A DNA stretch of 64,000 bases from NCBI RefSeq assembly GCF_001753245.1, contig NZ_CP017415.1:1764501-1828500 (forward strand). Direction: 5' to 3'. The DNA comes from Acidihalobacter yilgarnensis. GTDB taxonomy: Bacteria; Pseudomonadota; Gammaproteobacteria; DSM-5130; Acidihalobacteraceae. The notes beneath the pieces were generated by a model. The model was not told the origin of the DNA and ran no database searches. It was given only the letters and a program-made list of their open reading frames with translations. How positions within the stretch are numbered: position 1 is the stretch's first letter; each line of letters starts with the position of its first letter. The position numbers and the translations under genes are program-made. Shown here piece by piece: positions 10,278-19,917 of this stretch.

Positions 10278-10760
10278 ATGCGGGATATCGGTGTGTTATT
10301 CGTTTGTATGGGCAATATTTGCCGGTCTCCGGCTGCACAGGGGGTGTTCGAACATCAGTTGGCTGATGCAGGGCTTACACCGCATGTGCACGTGGATTCC
10401 GCGGGTACGCATGCCTACCATGTAGGCGAACCGCCCGATGCGCGCATGCAGGCCGCAGCACGACGCCGGGGATATGATCTTGCGGGACAACGTGCACGAC
10501 GCATACGGGCAGATGATTTCGAGCGTTTCGATTACGTGCTGGTGATGGATCAGGCCAATCTGGAGATATTGCGAGCGCAAAATCTTAATCCACAATCCAT
10601 GTCATCGATAAGGCTGTTGATGAGCTTCGCGCCGGATCTGGGCGTGATTGAGGTGCCGGATCCGTATTATGGCGGGCAAGGAGGTTTCGAGCGGGTATTG
10701 GATCTAGTGGAGGATGCCGGTAATGGGCTTGTCGAGCACATACGGCGCCAACGCGGATAG
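10278..10760 (+). CDS. Low-molecular-weight protein-tyrosine phosphatase
   Basis: 160 residues. The active-site loop CMGNICRSP (C10 to P18) fits the C-x5-R-S signature, with C10 nucleophile and R16. The general-acid loop is VPDPYYGG with D128. It is 16 bp after bioA with an AGGAAATGAG ribosome site, so it is probably cotranscribed. In Pseudomonas the homologue lies between kdsB and rne, so linkage to rne is ancestral. The bacterial targets of this family are usually exopolysaccharide tyrosine kinases or are unknown; none is visible here. Confidence 0.93.
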   Translation: MRDIGVLFVCMGNICRSPAAQGVFEHQLADAGLTPHVHVDSAGTHAYHVGEPPDARMQAAARRRGYDLAGQRARRIRADDFERFDYVLVMDQANLEILRAQNLNPQSMSSIRLLMSFAPDLGVIEVPDPYYGGQGGFERVLDLVEDAGNGLVEHIRRQRG

Positions 10761-10801
10761 GGCTTCTTGATCTAACGTGCAATGAGCGTTGAGCGCGAAG
10801 C

Positions 10802-10831
10802 TTCGCCGCCCCCTTGGCGGAGGGCGGCGAA
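10802..10831. terminator. Hairpin between convergent LMW-PTP and rne
   Basis: TTCGCCGCCC and GGGCGGCGAA form a perfect 10-bp stem with a 10-nt loop, 40 bp past the phosphatase stop and 18 bp past the rne stop. There is no adjacent U-tract, so it may act as an RNA stabiliser or a weak bidirectional terminator. Confidence 0.45.
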
Positions 10832-10848
10832 CCACGGCCTGAATGCGC

Positions 10849-13693
10849 TCAGCCCTCTGCGGTCTTGCCTGGACCTGCAGGGCGTTCTTCGGTTGTTGAA
10901 CCTGGCGCCTTTTCTACGGGCGCATCGGACACCCGCGTGTGTGGTTCAGCTGCGGTCGCGGTCGCTGGCGGCGTAGGCGCTGCCACCGGCGTGGGAGGGG
11001 GCGGACTCTGTACGGCTGCTGAAGCAGAGGGATTCACCGTCGCTGGGGTGCCCTGATCGGACACTTGCACCGTCGTCTTAGGGGATGGAGCATCGACGGG
11101 ACCTGAGGTTACGGAAATGTCTCCAGTATCCCGACGTATCGTCGTTTCTCCCGACGGCTGACGGGCAGGCTTCTGGACGGCGGGTGTCGACGAAGACGCA
11201 TCATCATGGTTTGCAAGCGGCCTCATGTTTTCTACTTCGGCGCGTTGTTCCGTATCGCGGGGGCTCTGCGATGATTTCGCCACGGCCTGTGCGTCAGGCT
11301 GAGCGTCACCAACGGAATGAGCGCCGTTGTCTTGCCCGCCCTCACTGCTGGCGATGGCTTCGCCGTCGACCGCGCGCTTCTGGCCACCACGCCGTCTCCG
11401 GTTCCGACTGCGGCTACTCGGGGCAGTCTCATCCCGCGCCCCAGTATTATCATCGCGTTCGCGCACCGTTGCTTCGTTGTTGGCGTTTTCTACCGGGTGA
11501 TTGGTATTCGCCTCGCCTTCCGCGGGAGCTTCGGTGGTTTCCGAATTATTATTTTCGCCGGCTTCAGCGCGCTCACCGGGTTCGCGGTTGCGTCCACGTC
11601 GCCGGTTCGAACGTCGGCGGCTGGAGCGCGACCGTGGTGCCTGCGTCTCTTCTTGCGTGGCGGTTGATTCAGGTCCTGGTTGCTGGGTCTGGGTGTCAAC
11701 TTCGACGGCGAGGGGGGCTTATTACTCTCTACGAGCTTTTCAGCGCGCTCGCCACCACGGGTTTGGGCTGCCGACCGTCGTCCATCTTGACGGGCGTCGC
11801 CACGGCGACCTTCTTCCGACTTTGCAGTACGGTCGCGCGACGGCTTGTCGCGCTTGCGCGCGTTATCGTCTGTACGGGTGGAGGAGGATTGTTGCGAAGG
11901 AACGATACGCGCCTGCGGCCTGGGCCGAGGGGTGGATTCTGCAGGTTGTTGCGCACTGCCTGCCTGTTCCGGCATGGGGGCAAACAGGCTATGCCAGATA
12001 CGCGTAATCAAACCTGGTTTGACACCTATTTCGGGTACGCTCGCATCGACCGGTGTGGACGGGCTGGGTTCTACGGGCGGGGGGCGATCATGGAAACCGC
12101 CGGCGCTTGTTGGGTGACGCTGGGACCATTTGACTTGCTTGTCTGAACGGTGGGTTCTGGTGCCGTCTCTATCAGCTTGTAGCTGAGTTGTTCACTAGCA
12201 TCCTCTTCCTTTGGTTTGCCGTCGTCTCGCACTCGCTCGAGTTCGAAATGAGGTGTTTCCAAGGTGGGGGTGGGGACTACAACGATCTGTACACGGTGGC
12301 GCTGCTCGATATCCGTCAAAGTGCTGCGCTTTTCGTTAAGCAGGAAGGTGCCTACCTCCACTGGTACCTTGGTAACAATCTGGGTGGTCTTGTCCTTGAT
12401 CGCCTCTTCTTCTATCAGACGGATCACCGCAAGCGCGAGGGATTCGACATCCCTAATCGTGCCATGACCGCTGCAGCGCGGGCAGACGATATGGCTGGAT
12501 TCGCCCAAAGAAGGACGTAGGCGCTGGCGTGACATCTCCAGCAACCCGAAGCGGGAGATGCGACCGATTTGGACGCGTGCACGATCTAACTTGAGCGCAT
12601 CACGCAGGCGGTTTTCGACCTCGCGTTGATGCTTGCTTGGCGCCATGTCGATGAAATCGATGACCACAAGACCGCCGAGATCCCGCAGGCGGAGTTGACG
12701 TGCAACTTCGTCGGCAGCTTCGAGATTGGTATTCAGTGCAGTTTCTTCGATATCGCAGCCCTTGGTCGACCTTGCCGAGTTGACGTCAATAGAGACCAGT
12801 GCCTCGGTATGATCGACGACGATGGCACCACCGGAGGGAAGACGTACCTCGCGGTCGAAGGCGCTTTCGATCTGATTCTCGACCTGATAGCGGTTGAACA
12901 ATGGAACTCGGTCTTCGTAGAGCTTGATCTTGCGTGCGCTCTGCGGCATGACCTGGTGGACGAAATCCAGGGCCTGCTCATAGACCTTGGCATCGTCGAT
13001 GATGACTTCCGAGATGTCATTGCGAAAATGATCGCGCAGAGCGCGGATGATAACGTTGCTTTCCTGATAGATCAGGCAGGGAGGTTTGCGTTCGGTCGAG
13101 GCCGTGCGAATGGCTTCCCACAGCACCATCAGGTAATCAAGATCCCACTGCAGCTCCTCCGCCGTTCGGCCGACACCGGCGGTACGCGCGATCAGGCCCA
13201 TTCCCTCGGGCACTTCAAGCTGGCTCATGGCGTCACGCAATTCACTGCGGTCGTCGCCCTCGATACGCCTCGAAACGCCACCTGCCCGCGGGTTGTTGGG
13301 CATCAGCACGAGGTAGCGGCCAGCCAGGCTAATGAAGGTAGTCAACGCGGCACCCTTAGTGCCCCGCTCCTCTTTTTCAACCTGTACGAGCAGCGTTTGC
13401 CCCTCGCGGAGCGCCTCCTTGATCGTTGGTCGCGCAGAGGCGTCCCGTACCTCTTCGGCGTAATACTCGCGCCCGACTTCCTTAAAGGACAGAAAGCCGT
13501 GCCGGTCGCTGCCAAAATTGACGAAGGCGGCTTCTAGGCTGGGCTCAACCCGGGTGATGACGCCCGTGTAGACGTTGGATTTCTTCTGTTCGCGTGAAGG
13601 AACTTCGATGTCTAGGTCGTACAGCCGTTGGCCGTCGACCATGGCCACGCGTAGCTCTTCGGGCTGCGTGGCGTTGATCAGAATGCGTTTCAT
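10849..13693 (-). CDS. rne: Ribonuclease E, C-terminal half broken by two frameshifts
   Basis: The essential endoribonuclease of mRNA decay and rRNA/tRNA processing, and the degradosome scaffold. The first frame (13693 to 12071, 540 residues) carries the whole catalytic half: an S1 domain (about 37-120), the catalytic acids D303 and D346, and the CPRC zinc-link C404/C407, all at E. coli numbering. It then stops, but the natural sequence continues in the other two frames to 10849. There it has a proline-rich linker, [11 protein letters not shown], and an arginine-rich RNA-binding block ([15 protein letters not shown]). Each break is at a six-base C run on the coding strand (12079-12084 and 11712-11717), and one added C restores the frame in both. 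The restored protein is about 948 residues, normal for RNase E. As written, the sequence encodes only the catalytic half. Confidence 0.92.
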
Positions 13694-14169
13694 GGATTGA
13701 CGTGTCTCTATAGGAGAGCCCAGCCGCCGTTGTCTGGGGGCGACCGGGTAACCGATCGTGCGCGCTGAATAGGCTTCCGAAATACAGGATCAGCCAGTCG
13801 CGGATCAACCGTTGTGTCTGGGTCGGCCAGTAGCGGCGACGCGGGGCTCTAGGTTTTGTTATGCCGTTTGTGTGCCTTGCATGGTGCGGATGATCTAGCC
13901 TGCCGACGCACGACGATACGGGAAGCGATACCGGTTCGCCGTATATATGAGTCGTGCAAAGGCCATCCATGAACAAGGTCAAACGGTACCTTACGTGTTT
14001 GGGGTCACACCCGCTTTGGGTGCGCCCCTGAAGTGATCCGACTAGGTCCGATCACGGGGAAATCACTGCTGATAGGGGCATCCACAATGCGTATTACCTG
14101 TGCCCCTTGCAAATATAGCAAGGTTGAGCGTGCGCATCAAAGCTGGTTGTGTGCTGATATCATGTATTT
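13694..14169. other. 476-bp divergent rne/rluC intergenic region
   Basis: I see no coding sequence. It must hold the promoters for rne (minus) and rluC (plus). In E. coli the long rne 5' leader mediates autoregulation by RNase E, and the length here allows the same. I could not identify the conserved hairpin with confidence. No strong -35/-10 pair stands out. Confidence 0.4.
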
Positions 14170-15132
14170 ATGAAAACGACTTCGCAAACCGATTCACCTC
14201 GCGTACGCCAAATAGCCGTGGACGAGCAGCACGCAGGCCAGCGCCTGGACAACTTCCTGCTACGCGAACTCAAGGGGGTTTCCAAGAATCTGGTCTATCG
14301 TATCGTCAGAAAGGGTGAGGTCAGGATCAACGGTGGCCGGGCCAAGCCCGCGCAGCGATTGGAAGCGGGTGATACGGTGCGCGTACCTCCGATCAACGTG
14401 CTGCCGGCTGGCACCGACGCGGCCAGTATTCCCGCGGCTCTGTTGACTCGTATCGAATCCGCGGTTGTACATGAGGACGATGCATTAATCGCCTTAGACA
14501 AACCGGCGGGACTCGCCGTGCATGGCGGCAGCGGTCTGCGCTATGGCCTTATCGAGGTGTTGCGGGCGGCACGTCCTAATGCCCCCTTCTTGGAATTGGT
14601 CCATCGACTGGATCGCGAAACCAGCGGTTTGCTGCTGATCGCCAAATCACGCGACAGCCTGACACGTCTACACACATTGCTGCGTGGCGAAGGCATGGAT
14701 AAGCGTTACCTGGCCTTGCTCCACGGCGCCTGGCAGGGCGGCGAACGCCAAGTAGACCTGCCATTGACACGCGAGCAGGGACGGAGCATGGCACGCAATG
14801 TCACCGTCAACGACGATGGAAGTGAGGCGCGTAGTCACTTCAAGCCGATTCGCCGATTGTCCAATCACACCTTAATGGAGGTGCGTATCGGCACGGGCCG
14901 TACGCATCAGATTCGCGTGCATGCTGCCCATATTGGACACTCCGTTGCGGGCGATGGTCGCTACGGGGATTTCACTGCCGACAGAGCCGAGCGGGCCGTC
15001 GGCCTCAAACGCCAGTTTTTGCATGCGGCAGAGTTGCGATTTCAGATGCCTGTCACCGGCCAGCGGTACCATTTCAGGATACCCCTACCGCCTGACCTTC
15101 AGGCTTGCCTGGATCGACTGGAGACATCATGA
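14170..15132 (+). CDS. rluC: 23S rRNA pseudouridine synthase RluC-type
   Basis: 320 residues. An N-terminal S4 RNA-binding domain (about 22-75) precedes the RluA-family catalytic domain with HRLDRETSGLL, in which D148 is the catalytic aspartate. RluC modifies U955, U2504 and U2580 of 23S rRNA in E. coli. Position divergent from rne is conserved across gammaproteobacteria and supports RluC over RluD. It overlaps the next gene by 4 bp. Confidence 0.93.
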   Translation: MKTTSQTDSPRVRQIAVDEQHAGQRLDNFLLRELKGVSKNLVYRIVRKGEVRINGGRAKPAQRLEAGDTVRVPPINVLPAGTDAASIPAALLTRIESAVVHEDDALIALDKPAGLAVHGGSGLRYGLIEVLRAARPNAPFLELVHRLDRETSGLLLIAKSRDSLTRLHTLLRGEGMDKRYLALLHGAWQGGERQVDLPLTREQGRSMARNVTVNDDGSEARSHFKPIRRLSNHTLMEVRIGTGRTHQIRVHAAHIGHSVAGDGRYGDFTADRAERAVGLKRQFLHAAELRFQMPVTGQRYHFRIPLPPDLQACLDRLETS

Positions 15133-15815
15133 ACCGGAAATTTTCCTTGCTGGTGTTCGACTGGGACGGCACCTTGATGGACTCGGAGGCTCGGATCGTG
15201 GCCAGTATGCAGACCGCCATGCGCGCACTCGATCTGAACCCGTTGCCGGCTACCGACATCCGCCGAATTATCGGTCTGGGCATTCGTGAAGCGGTGCGCA
15301 GCTTGTACGCCGAGGCAGATGAGCATTTTATCTCTCGATTTGCCGATGCTTACCGAGAGGCTTTTCTGCAGGGAGAGGGCATCAGCCAGCGCCTATTTCC
15401 AGGCGTACACGATGTCCTGAGCGAACTCGAAGCCACGGGTTATCTGCTTGCCGTGGCCACGGGAAAGGGCAGGGCAGGCCTAGATCGCGGCTTGTGCGAA
15501 ACCGGCCTGACTCCACGCTTTCACGCAACGCGTTGCGCCGATGAAAGTTTTTCCAAGCCCCATCCGGCCATGATCGAGGCCTTGATGCGCGTTTGCGGCG
15601 TTATGCCGGAACATACCTTGATGATCGGAGACACGACCTTCGATCTGGAGATGGCGCGCAATGCTGGTGTGGCCTCGGTGGGCGTGAGTTACGGGGTTCA
15701 CTCCGTATCGGATTTGCGCGCACTTGACCCGTTGGTGATTCTGGATTGCATCAGCGCGCTACCCTCGTGGCTACAATCCAATCATCGCGGAACTGAAACC
15801 GCAAAAATCGCCTGA
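15129..15815 (+). CDS. HAD-superfamily phosphatase, phosphoglycolate phosphatase-like
   Basis: 228 residues from the ATG overlapping the rluC stop (ATGA). HAD motif I is DWDGTLMDSE, with the nucleophile aspartate; motif II is AVATGKGRAG, motif III has the lysine in SKPHP, and motif IV is IGDTTFDLEMA. An alpha-helical cap lies between motifs I and II, as in subfamily IA (Gph-like). The substrate is not determined by sequence. Homologues sit beside rluC in many gammaproteobacteria. The C-terminal 20 residues are polar and poorly conserved. Confidence 0.9.
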   Translation: MNRKFSLLVFDWDGTLMDSEARIVASMQTAMRALDLNPLPATDIRRIIGLGIREAVRSLYAEADEHFISRFADAYREAFLQGEGISQRLFPGVHDVLSELEATGYLLAVATGKGRAGLDRGLCETGLTPRFHATRCADESFSKPHPAMIEALMRVCGVMPEHTLMIGDTTFDLEMARNAGVASVGVSYGVHSVSDLRALDPLVILDCISALPSWLQSNHRGTETAKIA

Positions 15816-15906
15816 TCGGGTTAATTAGCGTGGGATTCAATGCAGCATCCGGCGATCTCGCTCGCTGCTGTTTGAGGGTTCCCATGGGTTTGGCTGGTGG
15901 ATGCTG

Positions 15907-16494
15907 TTAAGCGGCCGGGATGTGCATCCCGGCCGCGCGCAACATTTCGCACAAGCGTATCAGTGGCAATCCGATCAGAGCACTGGGGTCGTCACCACGC
16001 ATGCGTTTCAGTAGTGCGACACCTAAACCTTCGGATTTGACGCTGCCGGCACAGTCATAGGGTTGTTCGATTTCTAGATAACGTTCGATTTCCAGCGTAT
16101 CCAGTTCGCGGAACACAATGTCGTAGCTCACCACGTCGTTCCAGGCCACGCCAGTGGCCGCATCCAGCAGGCACAAACCCGTATGGACTTCAATCTGGCG
16201 ACCAGAGGCTGCTTGCAATTGTGCCCGGGCAGCCTCATGTGTGCCCGGTTTGCCGATGATGGAATCGCCCAATACCACACACTGGTCTGAGCCGATCAGC
16301 AATGCCTCTGGAAACCGTTCACGCAGCGCGGTGGCCTTGCTCTCGGAGAGCCTCCTGACCATGGCCTGCGGGGTTTCCGCCTTCCTTGGGGTTTCATCGA
16401 TGTCTGGCGAAATCGCCTCGAAGGGTAGTTGGAGACGACTCAACAGCTCGCGCCGATAGGGGGATGAAGAGGCCAGCACCAGCTGTCGATTCAT
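15907..16494 (-). CDS. maf: Maf-family nucleoside triphosphate pyrophosphatase (YceF type)
   Basis: 195 residues. The Maf start motif LASSSPYRRELL is followed by DIDETP, the GSDQCV catalytic segment and GKPGTHEAA. The combination and the genomic linkage to yceD-rpmF-plsX fit the YceF subgroup, which removes pyrophosphate from m7GTP and modified nucleotides (house-cleaning). It starts within the stop codon of pycB (4-bp overlap), so it is the last gene of a pycA-pycB-maf operon. That partnership is unusual and looks like simple transcriptional hitch-hiking. Confidence 0.92.
   Translation of the reverse strand: MNRQLVLASSSPYRRELLSRLQLPFEAISPDIDETPRKAETPQAMVRRLSESKATALRERFPEALLIGSDQCVVLGDSIIGKPGTHEAARAQLQAASGRQIEVHTGLCLLDAATGVAWNDVVSYDIVFRELDTLEIERYLEIEQPYDCAGSVKSEGLGVALLKRMRGDDPSALIGLPLIRLCEMLRAAGMHIPAA
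15911..15936. terminator. Perfect 12-bp palindrome overlapping the maf stop region
   Basis: GCGGCCGGGATG and CATCCCGGCCGC are perfect complements separated by 2 nt, within the last codons of maf. A tight GC-rich hairpin here could serve as the terminator for the convergent HAD gene and maf. No U-run follows in either direction. Confidence 0.45.
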
Positions 16495-18326
16495 GGTGCG
16501 ATTTCGATAAGGGTCTCGTCAGGATTGACACTCTCGCCCTTAGCCACGTAGACCGCCTGGACCGTGCCGCCGATCGCGGCCTGGATCTCGGTTTCCATCT
16601 TCATGGCCTCGATGATGAGCAGCGGATCGCCGGCCTTGACGTTTTGCCCGGCCTCTACCAGTACCTCGATCACCGTACCCGGCATGGTGGTCGAGATTTG
16701 GCCTGGGCGTGTGGCCCGCGGTCGTTTGCTGCCACCTGCAGTGCTACGGTGAGTTGATTCACCGTTCTCGCTGTCCAGGGCAACTTCGTCGAGGACCTCG
16801 AGCATGATTTCCTCGGGGATGCCGTCAACGGTGACGTAGAAGGGGCGTATTGCGTCACGCCGATGGCCACTGCCGGTGACCTTGATGTGATAGGTTTCAC
16901 CATGAAGGGTCGCATTGAATTCCAGCGGCGCGGTGCGTGGCGTGGCCTCGGCTTGGGCGGGGACGAGGGGTTGAAGCACTTCAGGTTGTAATGTCGACTC
17001 GGCGCGCTGCCTGAGAAATTCCGCGCCGATCTCGGGGAACATGGCTACCGTCAGCACATCCTCCTCGCTACGAGAGAACTCTCCGGCTTCCTGGCGCAGA
17101 CGATCCATTTCCGGGGGGAGTAGGTCGGCGGGGCGCTGGGTGATGGTTTCCTGGTTGCCGATCGCCTGGCGGCGCACCACCGGGTTGACCCGGCCCGGCG
17201 CACGACCGTAGCGGCCCTGGAAGTACATTTTCACCTCATTGGTGATGGTCTTGTAGCGCTCTCCGGTGATGACGTTCAGTACGGCCTGTGTACCGACGAT
17301 CTGAGAGCTGGGTGTAACCAAAGGCGGATAACCGAGATCTTCGCGCACACGTGGTATTTCGGCGAGCACGGCGCTGAAGCGATCGATGGCCCCCTGTTCG
17401 CGAAGCTGGTTGACTAAGTTGGAGATCATGCCGCCGGGTAGCTGGCTGCTGAGCACGCGGGTGTCAACACCCGTGAATTCACTTTCGTACTGATGGTATT
17501 TTTTACGTACTTCGCGAAAGTAGAAGCCAATTTCCTGAATCAAGCCTAGATCTAAACCGGTATCGTAGGGTGTGTTCGCCAGCGCCGCGACCATCGCCTC
17601 GGTGGGGGCGTGACTGGTCCCTCCGGCAAATGCCGAGATGGCCGTATCGATGTGTCGACAACCGTTTTCTATGGCCATCAAATGACACATCTCCGATTGT
17701 CCGGAAGTGGCGTGTGTATGCAAATGAATCGGGCAATCAACCGCGTTCGTGAGGGCAGCGAAGAGTTCGGCGGTGTTGTAGGGCGTCAACAGCCCGGCCA
17801 TATCCTTGACGACTAGGCTGTCACAGCCCATTTTGCGCAACTGCTTGGCTTGGCGCACGAACTGTTCGATGGTATGGACCGGGCTTTGCGTATATGAAAT
17901 GGCACCTTGGGCATGCTTGTTTGCGTGCTTGACCGCTTCAATCGCGGTTTTTAGGTTGCGTAGATCATTGAGTGCATCAAAGATACGGAATACGTCGATG
18001 CCGTTGCCAGCCGCGCTGGCCACGAAGGCGCGCACGACATCGTCGGAGTAATGGCGATAGCCCAGTAGGTTCTGCCCACGCAGCAGCATCTGTAGGCGTG
18101 TTTTCGGTAAGGCCTCGCGCAGTTTGCGCAGACGCTCCCAGGGATCTTCCTTGAGGAAGCGTAAGCAGGCGTCAAAGGTGGCGCCACCCCAGACCTCAAG
18201 TGACCAGTAGCCCGCTCGATCTAGCCGTTCGCAGGCAGGGAGCATATCTTCGGTGCGCAGGCGCGTGGCAATCAGGCTTTGATGCGCATCCCGGAGAATG
18301 GTGTCGGTGATGTGTACCTGCGTCAT
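16491..18326 (-). CDS. Pyruvate carboxylase subunit B / oxaloacetate decarboxylase alpha-type
   Basis: 611 residues. The N-terminal HMGL-like carboxyltransferase domain has TILRDAHQS, MLLRGQNLLGY and a metal-site HLHTHATSG. The conserved PycB/OadA domain follows, and a C-terminal biotinyl domain carries the biotin lysine K576 in EAMKMET. Partner choice decides the role. A biotin carboxylase gene lies 16 bp upstream, and no membrane beta or gamma subunit of the sodium pump is present. The pair therefore most likely forms a two-subunit pyruvate carboxylase making oxaloacetate from pyruvate, an anaplerotic step useful for an autotroph or a C3-fed cell. Confidence 0.9.
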   Translation of the reverse strand: MTQVHITDTILRDAHQSLIATRLRTEDMLPACERLDRAGYWSLEVWGGATFDACLRFLKEDPWERLRKLREALPKTRLQMLLRGQNLLGYRHYSDDVVRAFVASAAGNGIDVFRIFDALNDLRNLKTAIEAVKHANKHAQGAISYTQSPVHTIEQFVRQAKQLRKMGCDSLVVKDMAGLLTPYNTAELFAALTNAVDCPIHLHTHATSGQSEMCHLMAIENGCRHIDTAISAFAGGTSHAPTEAMVAALANTPYDTGLDLGLIQEIGFYFREVRKKYHQYESEFTGVDTRVLSSQLPGGMISNLVNQLREQGAIDRFSAVLAEIPRVREDLGYPPLVTPSSQIVGTQAVLNVITGERYKTITNEVKMYFQGRYGRAPGRVNPVVRRQAIGNQETITQRPADLLPPEMDRLRQEAGEFSRSEEDVLTVAMFPEIGAEFLRQRAESTLQPEVLQPLVPAQAEATPRTAPLEFNATLHGETYHIKVTGSGHRRDAIRPFYVTVDGIPEEIMLEVLDEVALDSENGESTHRSTAGGSKRPRATRPGQISTTMPGTVIEVLVEAGQNVKAGDPLLIIEAMKMETEIQAAIGGTVQAVYVAKGESVNPDETLIEIAP

Positions 18327-18342
18327 GGTTCGTCCTGCCTGG

Positions 18343-19761
18343 TCATAGGCCGCGATGCGCGGCGAGCGTGGCGGCGATGGCAGCGGCCATTTCGCGCGAT
18401 GAGCGCTTGAGTGAATAATCGGTTAATTCGGGATGCGCCTCGACGAATCCGGTATCGAAATGACCCTCGATGAATGCCGACGTACCGAGTATCTGCAGAT
18501 GGTAGGGGATCGTGGTCTTGACTCCGTATACGCCAATGTCGTGCAGGGCGCGTCGCCCGCGTCGCAGCAGACCATCCCAGTCCGGCGCCCAGACCACCAG
18601 CTTAGCGAGCATGGAATCATAATGCGGCGGAATGTAGTAACCGGTGTAGATCGCCCCATCGGTACGCACGCCTGGCCCTCCCGGTGCGAAATAACGGGTG
18701 ATGCGACCGAAACTTGGCAGGAAGTCGTTTTGCGGATCTTCGGCATTGATGCGGAATTCGATGGCGAAGCCGTTGCGCGCGATGTCTTGCTGCGCGTACG
18801 GCAACGGCAGGCCGGCGGCAACATTGATCTGTGCCTGCACCAGGTCGATACCTGTAATCATTTCAGTGACAGGGTGCTCGACCTGTAGACGCGTATTCAT
18901 TTCCATGAAATAAAAACTGCCGTCTTGGTCCAGCAAGAATTCCACGGTTCCCGCATTGGTATAACCGACGGCCTGAGCGGCACGTACGGCGAGTTCACCG
19001 ATAAGCTCTCGCTGCGCATCGCTCAGCTGTGGTGAAGGTGCGATTTCCAGTAATTTTTGATGGCGTCGCTGGATCGAACAATCGCGTTCGAACAGGTGTA
19101 CGACATTGCCATGCGCGTCAGCCAGGATCTGGACTTCGATATGGCGTGGGTTGACGACCGCCTTTTCCATGAAAATTTCGGCCGATCCGAAGGCCTTGGT
19201 CGCTTCTGAAAGGACGCGATCATAATTGCGCTGCAAGTCGTCCGGAGTGTCGCAACGCCGTATACCGCGCCCGCCACCCCCGGTCGTGGCCTTGAGCATG
19301 ACCGGATATCCGATTTCGTCCGCCAAGACGACCGCTTCATCGAGACCGCTTAGATTCCCTTCGCTGCCAGGCACTACGGGAACGCCGGCGGCGATCATCG
19401 CGGCACGGGCTGCCAGTTTATCTCCCATGCGTTCGATGACCGCCGCAGTGGGGCCGATGAATATGACCCCGCGAGCCTCGCACTGGCGTGCGAACCCGGC
19501 ATTTTCGGAAAGAAATCCATACCCAGGGTGAATCGCGTCGCAACCGGAGGCTCGAGCCAGATTCACCATGCGATGTATGCTGAGATAGCCTGCCTGGCTG
19601 TCGGGTCCTATGTAATAGGACTCGTCGGCCTTCTTCACATGCAGGGCGTGCCGGTCCGCGTCCGTGTATACCGCGACCGAGGTAATGCCGAGTTCGGCGC
19701 ACGCACGGATAATGCGCACAGCGATCTCGCCACGATTGGCAATGAGTATTTTTTTGATCAT
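18343..19761 (-). CDS. Pyruvate carboxylase subunit A (biotin carboxylase)
   Basis: 472 residues from the ATG at 19761, giving the universal start MIKKILIANRGEIAVRI; a longer frame to 19863 lacks homology. Biotin-carboxylase N domain (about 1-115), ATP-grasp with the glycine-rich KATTGGGGRGIR loop, then the C domain with FMEMNTRLQVEHPVTE. It carboxylates the biotin on the partner subunit at the expense of ATP and bicarbonate. It resembles AccC, but the 16-bp spacing to pycB and the absence of accB indicate pyruvate carboxylase. Confidence 0.9.
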   Translation of the reverse strand: MIKKILIANRGEIAVRIIRACAELGITSVAVYTDADRHALHVKKADESYYIGPDSQAGYLSIHRMVNLARASGCDAIHPGYGFLSENAGFARQCEARGVIFIGPTAAVIERMGDKLAARAAMIAAGVPVVPGSEGNLSGLDEAVVLADEIGYPVMLKATTGGGGRGIRRCDTPDDLQRNYDRVLSEATKAFGSAEIFMEKAVVNPRHIEVQILADAHGNVVHLFERDCSIQRRHQKLLEIAPSPQLSDAQRELIGELAVRAAQAVGYTNAGTVEFLLDQDGSFYFMEMNTRLQVEHPVTEMITGIDLVQAQINVAAGLPLPYAQQDIARNGFAIEFRINAEDPQNDFLPSFGRITRYFAPGGPGVRTDGAIYTGYYIPPHYDSMLAKLVVWAPDWDGLLRRGRRALHDIGVYGVKTTIPYHLQILGTSAFIEGHFDTGFVEAHPELTDYSLKRSSREMAAAIAATLAAHRGL

Positions 19762-19878
19762 GGCGATATTATGGTCGCTGCGTGGTCGCTCGGCGGCAAT
19801 CTGCGAAGGCACCGAGCCGAAGTATCCCAGCATGCCTTCTGTTGGGCAACCATGGAAAGGCATGCTGCGTCATGGGCT

Positions 19879-19908
19879 TTGACACACGCCCCATAAAGTC
19901 ATTAAAAT
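19879..19908 (+). promoter_or_regulatory. Sigma-70 promoter of yceD-rpmF
   Basis: TTGACA (19879-19884), an 18-bp spacer and TAAAAT (19903-19908). The yceD ATG at 19918 begins only 10 bp after the -10 box, so the transcript from this promoter would have almost no leader. Confidence 0.6.
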
Positions 19909-19917
19909 TGCCGGCTT

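Noticed and set aside
11085-12146. Plus-strand open frame of 353 residues opposite the rne C-terminal half
   Set aside because: The opposite strand has the arginine/proline-rich RNase E composition in a natural frame; the plus-strand product is arginine-rich and without domains, an antisense artefact of high GC.
12626-13537. Plus-strand open frame of 303 residues opposite the rne catalytic domain
   Set aside because: Exactly antisense to conserved RNase E motifs, no homology pattern of its own.
16491-18326. Sodium-pumping oxaloacetate decarboxylase alpha subunit
   Set aside because: The neighbouring gene is a biotin carboxylase and no OadB/OadG membrane subunits are present, so pyruvate carboxylase is the better reading.
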